Program-made: the position numbers and the translations under genes | The notes under the pieces: model-generated | Seen by the model: only the letters and a program-made list of their open reading frames with translations | What the model was told of the DNA's origin: nothing | Databases searched by the model: none | Shown: positions 9,473-19,100 of the stretch, piece after piece | Layout of the letters: each line of letters begins with the position of its first letter | How positions within the stretch are numbered: position 1 is the first letter of the stretch | Assembly (NCBI GenBank): GCA_016707485.1 | Contig: JADJHN010000002.1 | Location: 806,001 to 870,000, forward strand | Length of the DNA stretch: 64,000 nt | Source of the DNA: Lysobacterales bacterium | Lineage (GTDB): Bacteria > Pseudomonadota > Gammaproteobacteria > Xanthomonadales > Rhodanobacteraceae | Reading direction: 5' to 3'

Positions 9473-11632
9473 ATGATCCGATCCGCACTTGCCGCCGCCA
9501 TGGTCGTCGCGCTGGCTGCCTGTTCGTCTCCATCGACGGACGGCACCTCGACGCCCGCCAGCGCACCCGCCGCCACTGCCGAGGTTGCTGCCCCCGTGAA
9601 TGCCCTGCTGACCGCCAGCACCCTGCCGATGCAGGCACCGCCCTTCGACAAGATCAAGGATGCCGACTACCAGCCGGCAATCGAGGAAGGCATGCGCCAG
9701 CAGCTGGCCGAGATCGAGAAGATCGCCAACAACCCGCAGGCACCGGACTTCGCCAACACCTTCGAAGCCATGGAGCGCAGCGGCGAGCTGCTCACCCGCT
9801 CGGCGCGCATCTTCTTCAGCCTGGCCCAGGCCAACACCAATGACACCTTGCAGGCGGCCCAGGTCGCGCTGGCCCCGAAGATGGCCGAACACAGCGATGC
9901 CATCCATCTCAATGCCAACCTGTTCAAGCGCGTCAAGGCGATCTACGACGCTCGCGAAAGCAGCGGCTTCGATGCCTTGCAGATGCGCGTGGTGGAGAAG
10001 ACCTACACCGATTTCGTTCGCGCCGGTGCCCAGCTGGGCGACGAGGATCAAGCCAAGCTGCGCGCACTCAACAAGGAGGAGTCGACGCTCTCCACCGAGT
10101 TCCAGAACAAGCTGCTGGCCGCCACCAATGCCGGTGCCGTCGAGGTCGATGACAAGGCCCTGCTCGATGGCCTTGGCGAAGGCGGCATTGCCGCGGCGGC
10201 CGATGCCGCCAAGGACGCCAAGCTCGCCGATGGCAAGTATCTGCTGACCCTGCAGAACACCACGCAGCAGCCGGTGCTGGGATCATTGACCAACCGCGAC
10301 CTGCGCCTGAAGGTGCTCGCCGCTTCGGAAACCCGTGCCAGCCATGGCGACGCCAACGACACGCGCACGCTCATCCCGCGTCTTGCGCAGTTGCGCGCCG
10401 AGCGCGCCAAGCTGCTCGGCTACGCCAACTTTTCCGCCTACAGCCTGGCAGACCAGATGGCCGAGAAGCCGGAGAATGCGGTCAAGCTGATGACCGACAT
10501 GGTTCCGGCCGCCACCGCACGCGCGCGCAGCGAAGCCGGCAAGATCCAGAAGGTGATCGATGCGCAGAAGGGCGGCTTCAAGCTCACCGCGGCCGACTGG
10601 GATCTCTATGCCGACCAGGTGCGCAAGGCCGAGTTCGATCTCGACGAAGCTGCAATCAAGCCCTACTTCGAACTCGACCGCGTGCTCAACGACGGCGTGT
10701 TTTTCGCCGCCAACCAGCTCTACGGCCTGACCTTCAAGGAGCGCCATGACCTGCCGGTCTACCATCCAGATGTGCGCGTGTTCGACGTGTTCGATGCCGA
10801 CGGCCAGCAGCTCGCCCTGTTCTACGCCGATTTCTACAAGCGCCCGAGCAAGAGCGGCGGCGCCTGGATGGATGTGTTCGTCGAACAGAACGGCCTGACC
10901 GGCACCAAGCCGGTTGTCTTCAATGTCTGCAACTTCACCAAGCCGGCCGACGGCCAGCCCGCCCTGCTCAGCTTCGATGACGTGACCACCATGTTCCACG
11001 AGTTCGGCCACGCCCTGCACGGCATGTTCTCCAACGTGAAGTACCCGAGCATCGCCGGCACCAACACCTCGCGCGATTTCGTCGAATTCCCCTCGCAGTT
11101 CAACGAGAACTGGGCGCTTGAGCCGAGCGTGTTCGCGCACTACGCCAAGCACCACGAAACCGGCGAGCCGATGCCGCAGGCGCTGGTCGACAAGATCGTC
11201 AAGGCGCGCGCCTTCAACCAGGGTTACGCCACCGTCGAATACCTCGCCGCGGCACTGCTCGACCAGGCCTGGCACCAGTTGCCGGCAGACGCGCCCTTGC
11301 AGGATGTCGACAAGTTCGAGCTGGATGCGCTCAATCGCTACAAGATCAACGTCGCCGAAGTTCCGCCGCGCTACAAGACGCCGTACTTCGCGCATATCTG
11401 GGGCGGCGGTTATTCGGCCGGCTACTACGCCTACCTGTGGGCCGAAGTGCTCGATCACGACGCCTTCCAGTGGTTCAAGGAACACGGCGGCATGAGCCGC
11501 GAGAACGGCCAGACGTTCCGTGACCAGGTGCTCTCGCGCGGCAATTCGGAAGAACTGGCGAAAATGTACAGGGACTTCCGCGGCAAGGATCCCAGCGTCG
11601 AGCCGCTGCTCGAGTTCCGCGGCTTGAAGTAG
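9473..11632 (+). CDS. dcp: M3 family metallopeptidase, peptidyl-dipeptidase Dcp-like lipoprotein
   Basis: A 719-residue protein with a lipoprotein signal: a short hydrophobic stretch then the lipobox LAAC, followed by a Ser/Ala/Pro-rich linker. The M3 zinc motif HEFGH is at His509-His513, and the C-terminal region GGGYSAGYYAYLWAEVLD is the substrate-binding Tyr/Gly segment of the family. Length and order match Dcp, which removes C-terminal dipeptides from short peptides. E. coli Dcp has no lipobox, so this one probably acts in the periplasm, anchored to a membrane. A strong hairpin terminator follows 40 bases after the stop. Confidence 0.9.
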   Translation: MIRSALAAAMVVALAACSSPSTDGTSTPASAPAATAEVAAPVNALLTASTLPMQAPPFDKIKDADYQPAIEEGMRQQLAEIEKIANNPQAPDFANTFEAMERSGELLTRSARIFFSLAQANTNDTLQAAQVALAPKMAEHSDAIHLNANLFKRVKAIYDARESSGFDALQMRVVEKTYTDFVRAGAQLGDEDQAKLRALNKEESTLSTEFQNKLLAATNAGAVEVDDKALLDGLGEGGIAAAADAAKDAKLADGKYLLTLQNTTQQPVLGSLTNRDLRLKVLAASETRASHGDANDTRTLIPRLAQLRAERAKLLGYANFSAYSLADQMAEKPENAVKLMTDMVPAATARARSEAGKIQKVIDAQKGGFKLTAADWDLYADQVRKAEFDLDEAAIKPYFELDRVLNDGVFFAANQLYGLTFKERHDLPVYHPDVRVFDVFDADGQQLALFYADFYKRPSKSGGAWMDVFVEQNGLTGTKPVVFNVCNFTKPADGQPALLSFDDVTTMFHEFGHALHGMFSNVKYPSIAGTNTSRDFVEFPSQFNENWALEPSVFAHYAKHHETGEPMPQALVDKIVKARAFNQGYATVEYLAAALLDQAWHQLPADAPLQDVDKFELDALNRYKINVAEVPPRYKTPYFAHIWGGGYSAGYYAYLWAEVLDHDAFQWFKEHGGMSRENGQTFRDQVLSRGNSEELAKMYRDFRGKDPSVEPLLEFRGLK

Positions 11633-11672
11633 GCAAGGCCGGCGACATCGTCGTCGCATTCTTGCAGCAAGG

Positions 11673-11699
11673 AAAAGGCCGGCAATCGCCGGCCTTTTT
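11673..11699. terminator. Bidirectional Rho-independent terminator
   Basis: A stem of AAGGCCGGC with GCCGGCCTT around a 4-base loop has an A run on the left and a T run on the right. It can end the M3 peptidase transcript on the plus strand and the ATPase-PIN-ligase transcript arriving on the minus strand. Confidence 0.85.
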
Positions 11700-11868
11700 C
11701 GTGGCAGCCATTCCACGATCGAATCACGCATCACCACGCCAAGCGGCGTCCACATCGCTGAAATGCACGCATGCACGTACAGGTCAGCGCAATCCTGTGT
11801 GCGGAGTGCCTTCAAGGGCGGCTCGATCGGTCATTGCGGCCGGGCCAGCGTTGCCCTGCACCAGCAAA

Positions 11869-12574
11869 TCAATCAGGTGCCTGGCTTGCTGCCCAATGCA
11901 CGCGGTTCCATTCCAGCCTGCGGCTGCGCCAGTGGCTGTCGATGGCTTGGGTGAAGTTGGCTCGAACCAGCTTGCCCCGCGCGAGCAGCCAATTTTCATC
12001 CTCACGGCGCACGATGACGCCCTCCAGCATGCCGTCGCGATAACGGCTGTTCCATTGCTCCACGCCATCCTTCAGCATGGCCAGGGGAATGGCGGCCCTC
12101 GGCCAGGCGTGGCACCACAGCCAGGCGCAGCTGCTGCGCCAGTGCGTTGCGCCGTGGCGTGCTCCAGAACTTCCGCTTGCGCCGGTCGTAGACGTCAAAA
12201 AGCAGCCACCAGTCCGGCAGCGCGGGGTAATCCAGCGAATGGCGTGCGGCACACCATTCGCCAAAGGCGATCAGGTGTTCGCCAAGCGCCTCGGCCAGGG
12301 CAACCCCGTGCACCGACATCCAGTCGGGCAGGCGCTGGAACTGCCCCTCATGCGGTTCGAGCAGATACTGGCCGCGGTTCTGTGCACGCAACAGGCCGTT
12401 CGGCCCCACCGAGAAACCGAGATTGGCGCCATCGAGCTTTTCCTCGACGACCACCTGACCCTCCAGCAGGGCGCTCGCCTCGTCGGGTGAAAGCACCTTG
12501 TCGTCGCGGGGTGTGCCTGCGCCAAGCCAGACGATGTGGGGGGTATGCGGGAAGCGGAAAAAATCTTCGTTCAT
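11869..12574 (-). pseudogene. RNA ligase family protein, frameshifted
   Basis: The first frame starts at 12574 with MNEDFFRFPHTPHIVW. It has the nucleotidyl-transfer motif I, EEKLDG (Lys46), and motif III-like GEWCAARHSLDY and LLFDVYD. Near 12091-12099 the similarity jumps to the next frame, which supplies PLAMLKDG, motif IV EGVIVR and motif V KLVR before its stop at 11869. Removing one base of the GGCGGCC stretch restores a continuous protein of about 234 residues with all five ligase motifs (PF09414 type). These enzymes join RNA ends via an adenylylated lysine. The start overlaps the PIN gene by ATGA. The frameshift is either a real lesion or a sequencing error. Confidence 0.83.
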
Positions 12575-13101
12575 GGCAGTTCGGGAAGCGTTTCGTCAGG
12601 GAACTTGCCGGCAAAGAATCGGCGGGCATCATCCGGGCAAAGGAATTCGACCCGGATACCCGCTGCAGCCAGGTCAGGCCACCACCGCAGCCACTTGCAA
12701 TCCACGGCCTGCAGGATCGGCGGCTTTTGCGCGTGCGCATTCGATATCGCCGGGAACTTGCGATCGGACGGATCGAAGTCCGCCTCCAGCGCCGCAACCG
12801 GGAACTCCGCGAATCGATTCGCCGCCACTTCCGTCAATCTGACATGGGTCACCCGAGCGGGATTTGCCTGGTTTTGCATCAGCCATTTGAGGAACGCGGT
12901 GCCGACTCCCTTGCCTCCCATCGAGTCGAGTTTGTGCTGGTATTCGCCCAATACCCGGTAGCCGTCGTCGACGACGACCGTGGCTGACGCCATGATCGCC
13001 TGCAGCCGATCCACGCACGACACGACACATTCTTCCGACGCGGCCTCATGCCTGCCTTCGGCGACCAGCAGCACATTGGTATCCACGACCACGTCAGCCA
13101 T
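12571..13101 (-). CDS. PIN-domain ribonuclease
   Basis: A 176-residue protein that opens VVVDTNVLLVA, the first acidic strand of PIN nucleases (Asp7). An acidic cluster follows at DDGYRVLGEY, then DPSDRKF and AVDCKW, and the last strand GIRVEFL. Spacing and order agree with the three or four Mg-binding acids of the fold, so it is probably catalytically competent; PIN domains usually cut single-stranded RNA. No small antitoxin gene accompanies it, unlike VapC. It overlaps the ATPase gene upstream by 8 bases and the RNA ligase gene downstream by 4, so the three are translationally coupled. Confidence 0.82.
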   Translation of the reverse strand: MADVVVDTNVLLVAEGRHEAASEECVVSCVDRLQAIMASATVVVDDGYRVLGEYQHKLDSMGGKGVGTAFLKWLMQNQANPARVTHVRLTEVAANRFAEFPVAALEADFDPSDRKFPAISNAHAQKPPILQAVDCKWLRWWPDLAAAGIRVEFLCPDDARRFFAGKFPDETLPELP

Positions 13102-14491
13102 GCGTCGTGCCTCGATCCTTGATGCGGCGCTTCATCGCGGCCTGCGTGCGCCCGGCGATCTCGGTCATCTCGTCGCCGAAGAAATTGTCCGGCCAGTTCT
13201 CGATTTCGCCATACCTGTCCATGCGCAGCGCTTCGAGGTCGAGCGAACTTCCCGCCTGCCGGGCGAAGTGCACTGCCACGTCGTCGGCGGAAATGGCTTC
13301 CTCGGCAATGCGCCGCTGCAGGCGCATCAGGAAGTGCTCGGAATGGCTTTCCACGATCAACTGGACATTGCGCGGCCTGCCATCTTCATGTGCCTGCACC
13401 GCACTGATGAAAGCGTCCGCAAGTTCGGCCTGCACCAGGGGGTGGAGGTGGATCTCGGGCTGCTCCATCCAGACGATGGAATCCGCTGGTGCGTAGAACG
13501 CCTGTACCAGCGCCGGCAGCATTTGCGAAACGCCAAAGCCTACATCGGTCAGCTTCACCTCGGGAGCACCCTTGCGCGCCCGCACCAGCACCTCGTATTC
13601 CTTGCGGCCCTGGCCAACCGCCTGCATCGAGAAGCTCTCGATCACGCCCAGGTCGCGAAGCCATGCCGCGATGAAGCGATCAAAGCGATCCTTCTTCTTG
13701 CGGTATCCGCGATTCAGTTCGCGTCCTTGTTGCGTTGCCGCCAGCAGCGCGGGGATGGCGAACTCGCCACGTGCGCCCACATCGGGGACGATGTCGCCCG
13801 CCCATGAATAGGTCCGCCGAGGCGGTTCGCGCAACGGTCCCAGATAACCCAGGCCGGCAAGCAGGCGCTCGGTGGCAAGTGCAAACTGGCTCAACGAGTC
13901 GGCGTTCCGGTAACGGGCCAGAGTGACATCGGAGAAGCGGTAGAACTTTTCCGGCGGTTCGATCGGCCACTTGCTACCTTGTTTCATCGCCAGCTTCATG
14001 GGATCGACGTGCAGGTAGGCCTTGCCGCTGCCACGCAGTCCGTGTTCCACGGAGAGCTGCGGCGCGCCAACCTCGTTGATCAACTGATAGTCGAAGCGTT
14101 GCAGTTCCGGCAGCCCGCGCGCATCGGCATGCAGCACCGAAGCCAGTTGCATCCGATTGCCGGCATAGGCCTGGCCGGGCTGCAAGGGATCGCGAAACTC
14201 AACTGTTTGCGGCAGTCGCCAGGCCAGCGTGAATTCCAGTCTGGCCTTGAGGTCGTGGCCATGCAGGCAATCGGCAAAGGTGCCGAGGTCGATCGGCGAA
14301 TTGGCGTCCCCCAGATGCAGGGCGCGACGTCGATCGGTCAGCAACGAAGTCTGCTTGAGAGCCAACAGCAGGTGGCCGAGGCTGCTCTTGCCGGCACTGT
14401 TGGCACCGAAGATCACCGTCAGCGGTGCCAGGCGGATGGGTCCGGTGTCTTTCCAGGCCTTGAAATTCCTGATGTGCAGGTGGGTCAGCAT
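13094..14491 (-). CDS. AAA family ATPase, DUF3696/RecF-SMC-like
   Basis: A 465-residue ABC/SMC-like ATPase. It starts LTHLHIRNFKAWKD, with Walker A GANSAGKSS at 29-37, a signature-like GFGVSQMLPAL, Walker B IVWMEQPEIHLHP and the switch region VESHSEHFLMRL. The C-terminal part (AISADDVAVHFARQ onward) resembles DUF3696. There is no TOPRIM or HNH nuclease domain in the same chain; the partner nuclease is instead the PIN protein encoded directly after it with an 8-base overlap. Related ATPases activate nuclease effectors in several phage-defence families. No good ribosome site precedes the ATG, so a leaderless or weakly translated start is possible. Confidence 0.87.
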   Translation of the reverse strand: MLTHLHIRNFKAWKDTGPIRLAPLTVIFGANSAGKSSLGHLLLALKQTSLLTDRRRALHLGDANSPIDLGTFADCLHGHDLKARLEFTLAWRLPQTVEFRDPLQPGQAYAGNRMQLASVLHADARGLPELQRFDYQLINEVGAPQLSVEHGLRGSGKAYLHVDPMKLAMKQGSKWPIEPPEKFYRFSDVTLARYRNADSLSQFALATERLLAGLGYLGPLREPPRRTYSWAGDIVPDVGARGEFAIPALLAATQQGRELNRGYRKKKDRFDRFIAAWLRDLGVIESFSMQAVGQGRKEYEVLVRARKGAPEVKLTDVGFGVSQMLPALVQAFYAPADSIVWMEQPEIHLHPLVQAELADAFISAVQAHEDGRPRNVQLIVESHSEHFLMRLQRRIAEEAISADDVAVHFARQAGSSLDLEALRMDRYGEIENWPDNFFGDEMTEIAGRTQAAMKRRIKDRGTTHG

Positions 14492-15048
14492 CGGTGCATT
14501 GACTGTGGCTTCTTGGCTGCGGTTGATTCAGCGCGGTTGCGCGTTCGCTTGCGACGTTTTGCAAAAACCGGAATCCGCCGCTCGCGTTCGCAGCACGCGC
14601 TGTGCTGGATGTCGGCGAGCGGTGGATGGCGTGTCGCTCTCGGCAATCCCTTCGTTCTGCAAAGTCACCCTCGGGAAAGTGATGTTCTCGCACAAGCCGA
14701 CACTGGTGTCGATTTCCTTGCAGCAGTCGTGAATCAAGCGGAAAACGAGGAATCCCGCGTGCCTGCGCGGTCCAGCATGCGGGCAATATCGCCCAAGAGC
14801 ATGCGCCGCGCCAGATCACCCTCAGCCTTGCCGGTTGAGGATGCGAGTCGCGCAGGCCGCTCCGACGCTCCCGGCTTCAGTCACGCAAGCCGCAGGCAAT
14901 GGCGGTGGGGAGGCCGCGCCGAACCGAGGCTGTTTCATGCCGACCCGCCCATGCAGCAGCCATCCCCGATCCGGGCCGGTTTGCCCCGTGACAGACATCG
15001 TGTCGCTCGGAGCCAGCTTCGGGCGTCTAGGAGAACAACCCCACTCCC
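14492..15048. other. Intergenic region between ATPase operon and beta-helix array
   Basis: About 560 bases between divergently arranged units. Short open frames on both strands show no recognisable protein. It should hold the promoters of the minus-strand ATPase operon and the first beta-helix gene; I could not fix their -10/-35 elements. An AGGAGA site just before 15049 serves the plus-strand gene. Confidence 0.5.
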
Positions 15049-16848
15049 ATGGCGTCCATCGTGAAACGTCCTGTCACCCTGATCGGGCTCTGTCTCCTTC
15101 TTGCCAACACGGCCAACGCCGCGACCTACTGTGTTGGCCCTCCCGGCGGCGGCACCACACACGGCAGTATCCAGGCTGCATTGAATGCGGCGGAAACCAA
15201 TCCCGGAACCGATACGATATTCGTGATCCGTCGGGATGGGATTCAGGCCCAGGGCATCGTCATCGAGAATCAGGATGTGATCCTCTCCGGGGCCCACGTC
15301 AACTGCAATCCGGACGAGCCGTTGTTCGAGCCAACTGTCCTCAACGCCGGTGGCGGCTCGATGACTTCCGCGCTCATCGTGCGAAACACGGCCAGTTCCC
15401 GGTTGATGCATGTGGAGATCTCCGGATTCGACATCGTCGGCGGCGATGCCATCCATGGATCCGGAGGTGGTCTGCGTGTCGATGGTCATGTCGACCTTGC
15501 GCTCAGCGACCTGAAGATCTCCCGCAGCGAGGCCTATTATGGCGCCGGCATCGCGTTCCACGGGGCTGCCGAGGCAAGCATGCGACTCGGTGACCGAGTC
15601 GAAATCTCGAACAACCTTGCCACAGGGAGTGGTGGTGGATTGGCGATCTTTGGTGGAAGCGTGTTCGTCGATGGCATGCAGACATCGATTCACGGCAATA
15701 CGTCGGTGCACGATGGCGGTGGCATCTTCCTGGCTGGAGAAGGCTCCGCCAACGTGGCCCATCTTGTCCTTCGGCGCGGCCGCATGCTCGACGCATCAGT
15801 CGGCTCCGTCCACGAAGTCGTGGAATCCAACATCGCGGAACTGGGCGATGGCGGCGGTATCGCGGCAGCGGCCTGGAGCGATGTCCAGGGCTATTCCGTC
15901 GACGAGTATTTTCCGATCTGGATCAGTCTCAATTCGGCCTCGCAAGGCGGCGGTATCGCTGTACTCGGCGAGACCGCGCGCGTTCGCCTGTGGAACCCGG
16001 TGATTCGGGGCAACCACGCCAATGCAGGCGGCGGCGCAATTCTGGCCATTGATGGCGGGCAGTTCGAGATGCTGGATCGCAACGATCCGGACCGTCCTGC
16101 AGACGCATTGCAGTGTTCGGGAGACGGCTACCTCGACTACTTCTGCGTGATTGCCAACAATATCGCGCGCAGCGCTTCCGGAAATGACGTACCGGGTGCT
16201 GCGGTCATGCTTTCGCACTCGGCAGCAGTTGCCACACCCACGCGCGTTGTCCTGGCTGGCGCACGCCTGCTCGACAACCGTGGATCGAGCGTCTTTTCGG
16301 ATACCTGCCTCAGTATCGAATGCGACACCTCCAGCAAGTTGATCGTTCGCAACAGCCTGATCGCCTACCATCCCGAGACGCCGGTACTGGCACGGCTGAT
16401 CTATGGCTCTGCGCTGGAGTTCCTCTCCTCGACGATAACCGGTACCGGCGCAAGCCCGGATACTCGTTCGGTCCTGCAGACAAATGGAAGCATTGCCATA
16501 CGGCGCAGCATTCTCTGGGAGCCAGGTCGCGATCTGATCGGCGGGCTTGTCCCGGCCAGCGTGATTGCCGATGAAGTCCTCGTCGCCGATGCCGGTGATC
16601 TCGCCCTTCAGGCGCACATTCTCGTTGCCGACCCGGTGTTCCTGGCGGCCGGTGGCGGTGACTTCCATCTTGCTGCGAGCTCACCCGCAGTGGATGCCGC
16701 TACTGCACATTCCGGATTGCAGTGGGACGCAGATGGCTATCCACGACAGGTCGATCTGCCGGATCGACCGAACGGACTCGGTGTCGCGGATCTCGGTGCT
16801 TTTGAGAGGCAATCGAGCGACAGCATCTTTGCCAATGGATTCGAGTAG
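15049..16848 (+). CDS. Secreted parallel beta-helix protein with IFxxGFE tail (first of four)
   Basis: A 599-residue protein with a signal peptide ending TANA|AT near residue 25. The body is a repeated GGG/N-rich beta-helix (segments such as HDGGGIFLAGEG, NHANAGGGAILAIDG) like right-handed parallel beta-helix and Pmp-type surface proteins. Near the end, SPAVDAATA and GVADLGAFE form the module named choice-of-anchor Q in databases. The last residues are DSIFANGFE, a tail shared with its neighbours. An AGGAGA ribosome site precedes the ATG. It is predicted to be exported, probably surface-exposed or released. It begins a four-gene same-strand array of paralogues. Confidence 0.85.
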   Translation: MASIVKRPVTLIGLCLLLANTANAATYCVGPPGGGTTHGSIQAALNAAETNPGTDTIFVIRRDGIQAQGIVIENQDVILSGAHVNCNPDEPLFEPTVLNAGGGSMTSALIVRNTASSRLMHVEISGFDIVGGDAIHGSGGGLRVDGHVDLALSDLKISRSEAYYGAGIAFHGAAEASMRLGDRVEISNNLATGSGGGLAIFGGSVFVDGMQTSIHGNTSVHDGGGIFLAGEGSANVAHLVLRRGRMLDASVGSVHEVVESNIAELGDGGGIAAAAWSDVQGYSVDEYFPIWISLNSASQGGGIAVLGETARVRLWNPVIRGNHANAGGGAILAIDGGQFEMLDRNDPDRPADALQCSGDGYLDYFCVIANNIARSASGNDVPGAAVMLSHSAAVATPTRVVLAGARLLDNRGSSVFSDTCLSIECDTSSKLIVRNSLIAYHPETPVLARLIYGSALEFLSSTITGTGASPDTRSVLQTNGSIAIRRSILWEPGRDLIGGLVPASVIADEVLVADAGDLALQAHILVADPVFLAAGGGDFHLAASSPAVDAATAHSGLQWDADGYPRQVDLPDRPNGLGVADLGAFERQSSDSIFANGFE

Positions 16849-17065
16849 CCCGTGAACTTGCTGCAACGTATTGCGCCCGTCGCGGTGCCTGCTTCGATGA
16901 TCGACTCGAAATGGAGATGCCGAGGACAGGCGTTGTTCGTCCCGGCCGTGCGATGACGCGGTGGCTGTCCGGCTTGCTCGCCCGCGAAGCACAAATGCCG
17001 GCCGGGATGGCGTTCGAGATTGCCAAAGCGCGTCAGGGATATCGACTTCATACGGAATCCGGACC

Positions 17066-18826
17066 ATGTCCAAGCCTGCAAAGCAGTTGTCGAGCTTCCT
17101 CGTGGCCGGCGCGATGGCCATTACCGCGCCAGCGCATGCGTTCTTCGTCGGTAGCGATCCCGCCTGTACACATGCAAGCATCCAGGCAGCCATCGATGCA
17201 GCCGCAGCCAATGGCCCCGGTCTGGATCTTGTCTTCATTGCCGGCAATCAGACCTATTCCGGACAGGCGTTGAGCATCACCGGCCATGACGTCTGGCTAG
17301 CTGGCGGGTACCCGGATTGCAGCGCTTCGCAACAGACGCCGCAGCAGCAGGCAACACTCGATGGTGCGGGAAACGGCGGAAATCCGGTAATTCGTGTCGA
17401 CAACTCTGGCCCACGACGCGGAAACATCATCTTGCAGGATCTCGAACTTGCGGGTGGACAGCTTGCCAACGGCGAGGGTGGCGGATTGCGCGTGGAAGGC
17501 AATCTCCATATCAATCTCTCCGGTGTGCGCTTGCGCGCCAACTCGGCACTCCGGGGTGGTGGATTGTATGTGAAGGGACAGTCGGACACCGAGCCAGCGT
17601 CGATGGTAATCCTGGACTCTTCCGCAACCGGGAACGCAAGCCTGATCCAGGACAATCAGGCCATCGAAGGCGGAGGACTCTACGCGGACGAGTCGTCGAG
17701 CATCCAGGTCGCGTCGCTCGTTGAAAACAATCAGGCGGTCAGAGGCGGAGGCTTGTTCCTCAACGGGGCAAACAGTTCGACATTTGCCTATGTGTCGCCG
17801 GACAGTCTTTCAGGCGGTGGAATTCGAAACAATCTTGCCAGTGAGGATGGCGGCGGCGTCTATATGGCCAATGGCGCATCGTTCCAGACGGACCGCACGT
17901 TTCCGGACCGGCCCGCGGTCGAGTTGCGTGGCAATCAGGCGGGCAGGCACGGTGGCGGAATTCATGCCGGCGCCGGCACGTATGCGGTGCTGCGCCGGAT
18001 CATTGTTGCCGACGACCAAGCAGGAACCTTGATGCCGGGAAATGGCGGGGGTCTCCATGTGGCAATGGGAGCCATCGTGCTGCTCGACGGTGTCGACCCA
18101 GGCATGGGCGCGGGAACGTTCTGCGCGCAAGAGCTTCCCTGCGCTTCGCTGAGCGGAAATATCGCCGGCAGCACCCAACATGCCGGCCTCGGCGGTGGCG
18201 CGTACATCGAGCCAGGCGGACACCTGAACATTCGATATGCCGATGTCAACAACAACCAGGCTGACGATGGAGCGGCCGTCTGGGTCGGCGGCGGTTTTCC
18301 CGGCCATGGCGCGAACCTGTATTCCGTGTTGATGACGGGCAATAGCTCGACAGGCGCCCTGTTGGCTGCCGCCAACGGCGCAATCCTGCATATCGAAGGC
18401 GCCACCCTCGCCGCCAATCAGGTGGGCAGCCTGATGCGTCTGGACCAGTCCAACGCCGAGGTATTCGGGAGCATTCTGCATCAACCGGGCAATCCGCTTC
18501 TGACCACGACCGGCGCATCGGGCATCGCGACCCAATGCGTCGTCGCCAGCAGTGCGTTCGACCCGGCCGGCGACGTGCGTGTCGACGATCCGATGTTCAT
18601 GGATGCCAGCGCGCGCGACTACCGTCTCGCTGCCGGCAGTCCCGCAATCGATGCCTGCACGTCTTTCGTGAGCGGTTTCGGGAACTATGACTACGCCCTT
18701 GAGCTTCGCGGCGTCGATCAGCCGGGCGTGCCGGACGATGGCGGAGCGTACGACATCGGAGCATTCGAGATGCCCGTGGTACCGGATGGCATCTTCTCCA
18801 GCGGTTTCGAGTCGCCCGGACCATAG
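17066..18826 (+). CDS. Secreted parallel beta-helix protein with IFxxGFE tail (second of four)
   Basis: A 586-residue paralogue of the preceding gene, 217 bases downstream. The ATG at 17066 begins a normal signal peptide (MSKPAKQLSSFLVAGAMA, cleavage after AHA); the upstream in-frame extension is not signal-like. An early Cys-containing strand (GSDPACTHASIQAAIDAAA) is shared with the other paralogues. Repeats such as GGGIRNNLASEDGGGVYM and NQAGRHGGGIHAGAG form the beta-helix. The C-terminal part has SPAIDACTS and GAYDIGAFE, then DGIFSSGFESPGP: the tail motif plus four extra residues. It is predicted to be exported. Confidence 0.85.
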   Translation: MSKPAKQLSSFLVAGAMAITAPAHAFFVGSDPACTHASIQAAIDAAAANGPGLDLVFIAGNQTYSGQALSITGHDVWLAGGYPDCSASQQTPQQQATLDGAGNGGNPVIRVDNSGPRRGNIILQDLELAGGQLANGEGGGLRVEGNLHINLSGVRLRANSALRGGGLYVKGQSDTEPASMVILDSSATGNASLIQDNQAIEGGGLYADESSSIQVASLVENNQAVRGGGLFLNGANSSTFAYVSPDSLSGGGIRNNLASEDGGGVYMANGASFQTDRTFPDRPAVELRGNQAGRHGGGIHAGAGTYAVLRRIIVADDQAGTLMPGNGGGLHVAMGAIVLLDGVDPGMGAGTFCAQELPCASLSGNIAGSTQHAGLGGGAYIEPGGHLNIRYADVNNNQADDGAAVWVGGGFPGHGANLYSVLMTGNSSTGALLAAANGAILHIEGATLAANQVGSLMRLDQSNAEVFGSILHQPGNPLLTTTGASGIATQCVVASSAFDPAGDVRVDDPMFMDASARDYRLAAGSPAIDACTSFVSGFGNYDYALELRGVDQPGVPDDGGAYDIGAFEMPVVPDGIFSSGFESPGP

Positions 18827-19100
18827 TCAAGCGGAGGTCACCCGGCGACCTCCTGTCCGCCCTGCTGACCAGATGGCGCGATCGTCACGAGGTCCGCCCG
18901 CGTGCGGTAGCCGACTGATCCGGGGGCAATAGCGCAGCGCGCCTCTTGCGCGCCATGCCGTTGCGCCACGCGTCCGGACCCTCCCTGGCCTGGTGATTCG
19001 CCGGCTTGGCCGATCCCGTGGTCATCGAAAACCGATTACATGGCGTTGCTTCGCATCAAAAGGCGTCCTCGGGATTGCACGGACACTTTCGGAGACGATC

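Noticed and set aside
12571..13101. VapC toxin of a VapBC pair
   Set aside because: The fold matches PIN, but there is no small antitoxin gene; its partners are an ATPase and an RNA ligase.
14528..14737. 69-residue minus-strand open frame upstream of the ATPase gene
   Set aside because: It has no ribosome site and no recognisable sequence; too little to call an antitoxin or regulator.
13979..15064. 361-residue plus-strand open frame
   Set aside because: It is mostly antisense to the ATPase gene and has no recognisable domain or start signal.
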